DNA of 64,000 nt, taken from assembly GCA_015680685.1 (NCBI GenBank), contig MNCI01021041.1, forward strand, positions 5,879 through 69,878. The letters run 5' to 3'. The stretch is from Gnetum montanum (taxonomy: Eukaryota > Streptophyta > Gnetopsida > Gnetales > Gnetaceae). This document shows, in pieces, positions 60,001 to 64,000 of the stretch. Position numbers and translations under genes: made by a program. The notes under the pieces are model-generated. The model saw only the letters and a list, made by a program, of their open reading frames with translations. It was not told where the DNA came from and did no database searches. Each line of letters begins with the position of its first letter. Positions within the stretch are counted from its first letter, which is position 1.

Positions 60001-61440
60001 TTGTCAGTATGATATGTGACCCGTAGCCTACAGGTCAAATGTTCATTCCCAAAGTGCCATACTGAGATACAATTTACGTGATCATTTTCCTACATTGTTA
60101 AAAAATTCACAAATATTCTAAAAGCTACAATAAAGCACTACAATACAAAGGAAAAGTTCAATCTTATGTAAAATTTTATTTCTATGCAAATAGAAGATAT
60201 CAAGGGATATGTTTGTTTCAGGCACAACGAGCAAAAGACAATTTGTACAAGACTGAGATCCAACGTTTGGTACAATGTCATCAACAACTTATAAAGATAC
60301 AAGAAAAAACTGATATTAATCATTTTCCTAACTGAAGAAGTATTAAAAAAATGTAAAAAATCTGCTAGTAAAGTGAAATTCTGGCAGTGAGAGAAATGGT
60401 TACTCTGCAAAGGAGCTCTGAGATCAAATGTTATGAAATAACTCTACGATAACTATGTAATTCTTCTATATTATATCGTTAGATTGCAAGGTTATTAATA
60501 GATGGAAGGAACCAATGTAGATAAAGCTTGGCCTAAACATTTTTAGGTAGGCCCAAAATATAGAAAGAAGGCAACCGCCAAAATTAATTTGTAAATAAAT
60601 GAACGAATTATAATGTGGAAAGATATGTATTTTTCTTACATGATTGATACATTCAACTTTACACACTAAAATCAAATTTATACTAAAAAATAAATCTCAT
60701 CATTTGCTTTATTGTTCTGTCCAAAGAACCAAGAGAATAGTTCACTACAGTTACTCCACTAGTTCAATAAATATTAAGCTAACCAACAAATGCACTAACC
60801 TGAAATCCAAAAGTATACTGAAGAAGATCAAGAATGTCTGGTTTTCTAGTTTGAGGTACTTCGTAGTCCACCGGCAAACTTGGCAAACCTCCAATACTGC
60901 TTAAAGCAGAGATAGCGGCCTTTACCTACAGGTTTTATAAAATTATGAATCAAATACAATAATGATGAAATGAATAATGCATCACTGTGATTTGTCACTA
61001 AGCACATGCATGGCCGCTTGAAAAGGTGAAAGGATGAAAATACAAAATTGTGCAAATGGATACCTCAGGAAATAAGCTAATTGGATTTGCCATTGCAGGA
61101 GCATCTAGCGGTACAATATTGAAATCATATAAACCTTCTGTCTTTTCGGCATCTGACTTTATCACCCTCTTGAGCTGTTAAATAAAATCTTATCTGTTGA
61201 GTGTAGGCATCATATTTGCATCTTATACAAGCAGACGCTCCAATTTTACTATTATATGAAAGAAAAGGAGAAATGAAGTTACAAGTAACTAAACGGAAGA
61301 AAAGAACAGCTGGCACCTGCTCTGGAATTAATGCCTCAGCCTGATCAGGGGCCACGTCACTTGTCATTGCCTCAACAACATCTCCTAGAACCTTCAGCGT
61401 TGCAAAAACTCTCTTCATATTACGGGCTCTTTTCTCCAAC
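29670..61440 (-). CDS. GSL8/10: Callose synthase (1,3-beta-glucan synthase, GT48), GSL8/GSL10 clade; 48 exons, 5' end outside window
   Basis: The plasma-membrane enzyme polymerises UDP-glucose into callose; this clade (Arabidopsis GSL8/CALS10 and GSL10/CALS9) acts in cell-plate formation, plasmodesmata and pollen mitosis. I traced 48 exons totalling 5,278 nt: 1,758 residues plus stop, against roughly 1,900 in the family, so about 146 N-terminal residues lie beyond the window. All junction phases fit and no frameshift or stop interrupts it. Layout: N-terminal soluble part, FKS1-type domain (LYFLIWGEAANVRFLPECIC), first membrane cluster, large cytoplasmic catalytic region (EFYSKLVKADVHGKD, IKLPGDPKLGEGKPENQNHA, MHYGHPDVFDR, INISEDIYA), then the C-terminal membrane cluster. 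Clade assignment rests on close residue match in the linker and the C-terminal RGLEISLILTGN. Introns up to 3.1 kb carry LINE and SINE relics. It looks functional. Confidence 0.95.
34959..35747 (-). CDS. GSL8/10: Callose synthase exons 37-40 (residues 1263-1406), entry to second membrane cluster
   Basis: Exons 35,747-35,695; 35,604-35,428; 35,335-35,288; 35,111-34,959. GNITHHEYIQ, VGKGRDVGLNQIAMFEGKVA and GEQVLSRDVYRLGQLFDFFR close the cytoplasmic core; TTVGYYF and LTVLTVYVFLYGKAYL begin the C-terminal membrane bundle. The first intron has a GC donor. Confidence 0.94.
35693..35694 (-). other. GC splice donor of a GC-AG intron (35,605-35,694)
   Basis: The minus strand reads ACATACAG|GCATGC. 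Phase 0 and the protein join (EYIQ-VGKGRD) require this junction; the only nearby GT donor would break the frame. Confidence 0.8.
36940..37185 (-). mobile_element. tRNA-derived SINE in a callose synthase intron
   Basis: The minus strand has an A-box-like TAGCTCATTGATTAG and, 46 nt further, a B-box-like GGTCTGATCCC, the spacing of a tRNA-type pol III promoter, with a CACTTGTAAG hairpin between them as an anticodon-arm relic. A non-tRNA body follows to about 36,940 and is shared with 47,020-47,220. Confidence 0.55.
37590..38225 (-). mobile_element. RTE LINE relic (3' RT end and tail), same strand as the gene
   Basis: Minus-strand fragments include an RSMLQSDGEIDKDIRNRIEE-like stretch, SVECWAVK, then QRRSNDEAIRKS and a basic PKGRPKKKRKKK segment of the RTE C-terminus. 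It ends with CTTGGGACAAGGCTAGAATGATGATG, split here: CTTGGGACAAGGCTAG plus an ATG repeat. Frames are broken. Confidence 0.7.
38584..38755. repeat. Recent 86-bp tandem duplication in an intron
   Basis: Two copies, period 86, nearly identical (TTTCTGCCCTCATTT at 38,599 and 38,685; GCATACATATTTCAGAGCAT in both). It lies about 75 bp from exon 36, on its 3' side in the plus direction upstream of the exon's donor. Confidence 0.85.
38829..39314 (-). CDS. GSL8/10: Callose synthase exons 34-36 (residues 1160-1262), catalytic core part 2
   Basis: Exons 39,314-39,199; 39,107-39,027; 38,941-38,829. They encode ILGVREHVFTGSVSSLA, the QE-SFVT-GQRVLA segment, MHYGHPDVFDRIFHITRGG, and ISKASRIINISEDIYA, among the most invariant stretches of plant and fungal glucan synthases. 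Confidence 0.95.
39960..40910 (+). mobile_element. L1 LINE 3' end, antisense in an intron
   Basis: The plus-strand translation has WRGQLPEKIKVFGWLVKHRA and CPLCCVEPETLYHF, the zinc-binding region C-terminal to L1 reverse transcriptase, then broken coding sequence and a short A-rich tail at 40,899-40,909. The 5' limit is unclear. Confidence 0.7.
41830..41975 (+). repeat. Retroposon-like tail with AAAAT repeats
   Basis: Sequence ending GGGGTTCCTCTTTCGTC is followed by five AAAAT-type units (41,946-41,974), 35 bp downstream of exon 33. It looks like the 3' end of a truncated non-LTR element, but no coding part is visible. Confidence 0.4.
42009..44715 (-). CDS. GSL8/10: Callose synthase exons 25-33 (residues 801-1159), catalytic core part 1
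   Basis: Exons 44,715-44,618; 44,521-44,431; 44,272-44,112; 43,961-43,852; 43,171-43,037; 42,877-42,809; 42,718-42,541; 42,423-42,309; 42,128-42,009. The GT48 glucan synthase domain spans this block: NLEARRRLEFFTNSLFM, VFTPYYSEIVMYS, NEDGISTLFYLQKIFP, LWASYRGQTLARTVRGMMYY, FTYVITCQIYG, and HAIIFTRGNAVQTIDMNQ. Residue-level match to the GSL8/10 clade is high. Confidence 0.95.
44880..45560 (+). mobile_element. L1 LINE endonuclease-domain relic, antisense in an intron
   Basis: Plus-strand fragments across frames (ADDFNQRLHC, FPWSN, VLSRIDRDLHHRA) follow the order GDFN - FTWSN - SRLDRFL of plant L1 endonucleases. Many frameshifts. Confidence 0.55.
46273..46419. repeat. Three tandem copies of a 49-bp unit
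   Basis: Copies at 46,273, 46,322 and 46,371, starting AGCCCTTAGAACAAAGACTG and ending CCCAATTTTGGGATC. Only one to two bases differ. It abuts an RTE relic on its right. Confidence 0.9.
46430..46750 (+). mobile_element. RTE LINE C-terminal relic, antisense in an intron
   Basis: An open stretch reads RRRPKHTWLACIKKDIYN, then LNRNEWHKRTHIANPM and a stop, the typical C-terminus of plant RTE reverse transcriptase. It is followed by TAGTTGGGATAAGGCTAGG and A/G-rich triplets. Confidence 0.8.
47020..47220 (-). mobile_element. Diverged second copy of the SINE body
   Basis: Shares with 36,950-37,110 the order GATGGATTTAATGATG, CATAGCCTGAA and AGGTTGGCAC. The tRNA-like head is not recognisable. Confidence 0.4.
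47464..48706 (-). CDS. GSL8/10: Callose synthase exons 19-24 (residues 609-800), start of cytoplasmic loop
   Basis: Exons 48,706-48,621; 48,495-48,468; 48,304-48,204; 48,121-48,040; 47,958-47,801; 47,584-47,464. The second is a 28-nt microexon coding GDGAIVPHGQ. They carry LHKRFATFPEAF, FSPFWNEIIKCLREEDYIT, LTFVQWPLFLLVSK and the AVSECYSSVENIL helix. Confidence 0.92.
48971..52422 (-). CDS. GSL8/10: Callose synthase exons 15-18 (residues 516-608), end of first membrane cluster
   Basis: Exons 52,422-52,362; 52,234-52,153; 49,289-49,240; 49,057-48,971. Segments YVFFWIIIFGCKFAFAYFLE, IRPLIAPTRTI, YSWHDLVSR, ALTIASLWAPVFA, and DFYIWYTVLSAIVGALIGA. A 2.9-kb intron holding an L1 relic separates the second and third exons. 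Confidence 0.92.
49900..51110 (+). mobile_element. L1 LINE relic (endonuclease to RT linker), antisense in an intron
   Basis: Plus-strand pieces read PICVTGHFNI (for GDFN), LDRFMVNDTW, RLTRESSYHWPIML (the SDHxP segment), then QTHLNWLKIGEGSCFIHTYA, the WLKEGDxNTKFFH motif before L1 reverse transcriptase. Frames are broken and the ends are not defined. Confidence 0.65.
53407..53654. repeat. Two-copy 124-bp tandem repeat in an intron
   Basis: 53,407-53,530 and 53,531-53,654 share AATCATTATTCAAAGTGCTC and end in CCAACAAAAG at 124-bp spacing. About 80% identical by eye, so older than the 86-bp and 49-bp duplications. Confidence 0.75.
53961..54071. repeat. 52-bp-spaced duplication ending in a 32-T run and an unresolved base
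   Basis: GACAAAAAG...TTGTTCTTGTAAC-type sequence occurs at 53,961 and 54,013. The second copy runs into T(32) at 54,039-54,070 and N at 54,071. The homopolymer length is probably not reliable. It lies about 100 bp from exon 14. Confidence 0.7.
54174..55265 (-). CDS. GSL8/10: Callose synthase exons 10-14 (residues 318-515), first membrane cluster
   Basis: Exons 55,265-55,143; 55,008-54,906; 54,747-54,624; 54,516-54,327; 54,226-54,174. FVEHRTFFHLYHSFHRLWIF leads into several hydrophobic segments, then the conserved RIPACHML and the GRGLYERPFDYL turn. This is the start of the N-terminal transmembrane bundle. Confidence 0.93.
56857..58133 (-). CDS. GSL8/10: Callose synthase exons 5-9 (residues 151-317), FKS1-type domain
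   Basis: Exons 58,133-58,039; 57,920-57,803; 57,487-57,362; 57,111-57,035; 56,941-56,857. They encode the SLENYVKWCSYL helix, the hallmark LYFLIWGEAANVRFLPECIC of the FKS1 N-terminal domain, an insertion with EQQVPQPAKSCIGEDG, and WRNYDDFNEYFW with the following CFELGWPW, both strongly conserved across plant callose synthases. Confidence 0.95.
58612..59395 (+). mobile_element. RTE LINE relic with reverse-transcriptase FADD motif, antisense in an intron
   Basis: The plus strand reads MDELTKDTQKDIP, stop, CILFADDIGLVHESKE, then LESKGLRISCSKIKYIKC. Further on come LRWMLSVTTKDRIN and RGSRGVAPI. FADD is the RTE catalytic motif (a YADD equivalent). Several stops and an A-rich insertion near 59,132 show it is dead. 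Confidence 0.85.
59535..61440 (-). CDS. GSL8/10: Callose synthase exons 1-4 in window (residues 1-150)
   Basis: Exons 61,440-61,317; 61,174-61,064; 60,925-60,800; 59,624-59,535. The first begins with the last base of a split codon, so at least one more exon lies upstream. Its MKRVFATLKVLGDVVEAM matches the segment near residue 150-165 of Arabidopsis GSL8. This is the soluble N-terminal region before the FKS1-type domain, including the LPVDYEVP and LLQYTFGFQ segments and the QREHVVLLLSNAQARL helix. Confidence 0.92.
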
Positions 61441-62058
61441 CTGCAAATTTAATGCTTAAATAATTGCATCATATAAATTATGATCAAACTAATTAAAAGT
61501 TAAGCATAAGCAAATAAATCATGGATACAATGATAAGGATGGCTGATAATTGTTTAACACCACACGTATGCAAAGTGTAATAATTCTTTGTATCTCAAAT
61601 AGACCATGAGTTCAGGTAATAAAAAGTCAAGTACTTACATGGTGGTTTTCACTTTGTTAATGCTCCTAATATTACTAATCCCTCCCCAATTTGGAAATCT
61701 ATAATACATTGGTCTTATCAGCATGTTTCTTTGCATAAGCAGCAGTAATAGATTAGAATACTCTACAAACAAAGCGTATACCACTTTACACCCATGGAAA
61801 GAATGCAATATGTAGAAGACATCCAGAATCCCATTTTTACTCCATGCATTAGTCTCTGTGCTAATAAAATGCTTCATGGAAAATCACCCACTGGTCAATA
61901 TCTAGCATAGAAGAATATTATGAAAGATTTAGGTTGTGTCATATGTTCTTCAACAACAAAAATTCCTGATCATATTTTCATAAATTGCCCATTTACTCAG
62001 GATATTTAAAATGAGTTCAAGCATAGTGCTCATAGGTCACCACCTGCAACTAATTATG
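61441..62058 (-). other. Intron sequence upstream of the first traced exon
   Basis: The acceptor TTAAATTTGCAG precedes exon 1 of the window. No N-terminal callose synthase exon is recognisable here or to 64,000. Confidence 0.6.
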
Positions 62059-63027
62059 TGATGTGAACATCAACCATTATAAACACTGAATCTTAGGTGT
62101 CTGACATGTATGTCAATCCTGCTGCGTGTATGTGTGTTTAAAGATAATTCAGCCTTGGTTCAAGGTCATTTTCCATGCTGGATGTGTTTGTCACAAGCAA
62201 CTATGGCAAGCTACGAGTCACAACCACTTGCAGCCCTTCATTGTGAGGATTCCATCAAGAAATTCAGTTTTTGAGTACACTACTAAGGAATACGAATTGC
62301 AGCCACTCACAATCTAAGATTGTTGGCTCATGCTAGTAGCAGCTAGCGGCAAGAACAAATTTCAGTTTCAGGAAGTCTCAGATAGTTTACTAATACAGGG
62401 AACTGTAAGTAATAGCCTATTCACAGTCAGGGACTGCTAGGAAGATGCAAGTCACAATTTGGTGGCATTTAAAAATTAAAATATGAATTCTTTTGAAATT
62501 GCTAGCTCATGCTGGCCACAGTCTTGTTGCAATTTGAGACTGCTAGTTCATGCTAGTTGCAGCAACTAGCAGTTTGCAAATTTTCATTTTTTAAAGAAGA
62601 TACACATGCAAAAAGGAAGCCCAACGGTTGACCTAGTCTACAAATATGCCAAGGAGGTTCAAGGAGAATCTTTGACCACCTAAGAAGAGGTCAGAGTGCC
62701 CATGAGCATAAGTGTATGTGCTCAATTGTTGTGCAAGCCTAAGTGGCTTGTGTTGTGAGATCTCTTGGTGAGATTTGTGTTGGGGATTTGGGGAAGGATG
62801 TATGCTTCCAAGTCCTTTCTGTGTTGAGTTGGATGCGTTGAGCTTGCTCCTCCATTCTTGATGTAATTCTCATCTTTGAATCTTAATTTAAAAAAGAAGA
62901 TTTCTTTCTTCTTTCGTTTGTTTGTTTGTTGGTTGGTTTCTAATTGTCTACTCCAAGTGAATTAAGCTTGGGTTGTTCTAGTGTTGTGCAGGTTTTGAGG
63001 GGTATGGGCTCAAGCTCCACATCAGAT

Positions 63028-63039
63028 TGGTATCAAAGC
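63028..63039 (+). other. Primer-binding site, initiator-Met type
   Basis: TGGTATCAAAGC differs by one base from TGGTATCAGAGC and lies three bases after the LTR end. Confidence 0.7.
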
Positions 63040-63482
63040 AATTGGTTTGGAGGCATCTACAAGTGGTTTTGAAGGTGTCTTCATCATTGTCTTGCAAGGG
63101 TTTGAAGATTTTGATCACTTTTAAAGACAATTTGAGGTATAACTCTTTAATTGGGCTTTGGGCTACTCCATTTTGATGTTGCTCATAGTGTTCTTGGTTG
63201 AATTGTGTTGAATTCAGCATAATTGGACACCCATTAGCTTGGTTGTGGTAGGGTTTAATCCCATTTGTTTCATAATTGCACTTTCTTAGGTAAAGCATAG
63301 TTTGGTTTTGCTTAAATTGAAGCAATATTGTTGTGGGTATTTGGCATTTGTCGCCAGCTTTGTGAATTTGGTTGTGGGTGTTTCTGTTTGGTACTCACAA
63401 CTAGAAAAGGAGTTGTGGGTATGTGTGTTTTGTACACATAGCTTTAAGAAGGCTTGTATCATAGAGGTGAATGCTGGAAAAG

Positions 63483-63519
63483 AATCCATGTAGCTGACCT
63501 CATTTTGTTGGGACAAGGC

Positions 63520-63556
<37 letters not shown>
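63483..63556 (+). mobile_element. RTE LINE 3' tail with ATG microsatellite
   Basis: CATGTAGCTGACCTCATTTT is followed by GTTGGGACAAGGCTAGG and about 11 ATG units. The same tail occurs at 15,540-15,653, 37,590-37,645 and 46,720-46,750. It lies in the leader region of the LTR element. Confidence 0.7.
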
Positions 63557-63599
63557 TGCTTGAAGAATGTTTGTGGGTATTGTATTTTTTGTGTCGATT

Positions 63600-63931
63600 G
63601 GGATTGTGTTGTAATTCTAAGTATAACACCTAAGTCTCTTAGTATAAAAGAGCTTTCAAGAGATGTGAAGAAAATGAAGGCTAATCTGTTTAGTATTTTG
63701 AAGAGAATTGAGAAGATATCTTCTAACCATCAAGGGAGGCAGGAAAATGTACAGTCTGATAAAGTAGAGGTCAATGAGAAAAGAAGTTCTCAAGTATCTC
63801 TTATTGGGGAAGGGAGTTTCAACACTCAAGGGTTTCAAGGGAGGAAAACAAGAGCTTCATCAATGAGACCAAAAGATCTCAAAGTCCAAGATGGTGTATG
63901 CTACCAATCAAGGAGAGTTCCTACCTCATAA
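63600..63931 (+). pseudogene. Possible gag start of the LTR element
   Basis: An open frame to TAA at 63,931 with SIKELSRDVKKMKANLFSIL and a Ser/Gln-rich continuation. The apparent poly-Met start upstream is only the ATG microsatellite read in frame. Position after the PBS suggests Gag, but no Gag motif is seen before the window ends. Confidence 0.35.
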
Positions 63932-64000
63932 ATCATCGAGGGTGAAAGATCAAAGCCAAAAGAGAGACCAAGATCAAGGACTTCTTCAAGGAGGTTCAAA

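Larger units (their letters stand above)
62059..64000 (+). mobile_element. 5' part of an LTR retrotransposon primed by initiator-Met tRNA
   Basis: A PBS-like TGGTATCAAAGC (63,028-63,039) follows an LTR end CCACATCA at 63,024. A matching start TGATGTGAACATC lies at 62,059, giving a 966-bp LTR whose ends form an inverted repeat; an alternative start is TGTTGG at 62,321. The internal part runs off the window. Copia versus chromovirus cannot be decided without pol. Confidence 0.6.

Noticed and set aside
63524-63570. Open frame starting with a run of methionines
   Set aside because: It is the ATG microsatellite tail of an RTE insertion, not a start.

Overview
The window is nuclear DNA of a seed plant; the taxon cannot be read from the sequence. 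Evidence: one intact 48-exon plant-type callose synthase gene with GT-AG introns, Athila-like Ty3/gypsy elements primed by tRNA-Asp, Ty1/copia, plant RTE and L1 LINEs, and no bacterial features. It has two halves.

Positions 1-25,902 are a nested retrotransposon block. The oldest layer is a decayed, internally deleted Ty1/copia element on the minus strand (LTR remnants at 7,306-7,805 and around 16,771-25,902, initiator-Met PBS at 16,759-16,770). Three related elements of one tRNA-Asp-primed, Athila-like family sit inside it: element 1 (minus, 569-7,305), element 2 (plus, 8,129-15,134) and element 3 (minus, 16,999-25,548, 792-bp LTRs, exact 5-bp target duplication ATTAG). A fragment of a fourth relative ends at 568 inside the 3' LTR of element 1. 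None carries reverse transcriptase or integrase. Elements 1 and 2 encode only a Gag-protease polyprotein. Element 3 has gag plus an extra ORF resembling the 'putative plant transposon protein' domain with a coiled-coil tail. All three keep four copies of the PPT-like motif AGTCATGGGGG in the same order; only the last is the true 3' polypurine tract. Their LTRs carry GATATC palindromes just upstream of the TATA box. The 3' LTR of element 2 is inverted relative to its 5' LTR.

Positions 25,903-29,669 are AT-rich intergenic DNA with one weakly supported spliced small gene (26,464-26,975, minus) and a 64-bp duplication in the probable 3' UTR of the next gene.

Positions 29,670-61,440 (minus) hold a callose synthase (1,3-beta-glucan synthase, GT48) of the GSL8/GSL10 (CALS10/CALS9) clade. 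I traced 48 in-frame exons, 1,758 residues to the stop, with about 146 N-terminal residues lying beyond the right edge. Every junction is phase-compatible and no premature stop or frameshift was seen; one intron is GC-AG and one exon is 28 nt. The introns hold RTE and L1 relics, a tRNA-derived SINE and several tandem duplications. At 62,059-64,000, probably inside the next upstream intron, another LTR retrotransposon begins (Met-tRNA PBS at 63,028) and carries an RTE 3' tail with an ATG microsatellite.
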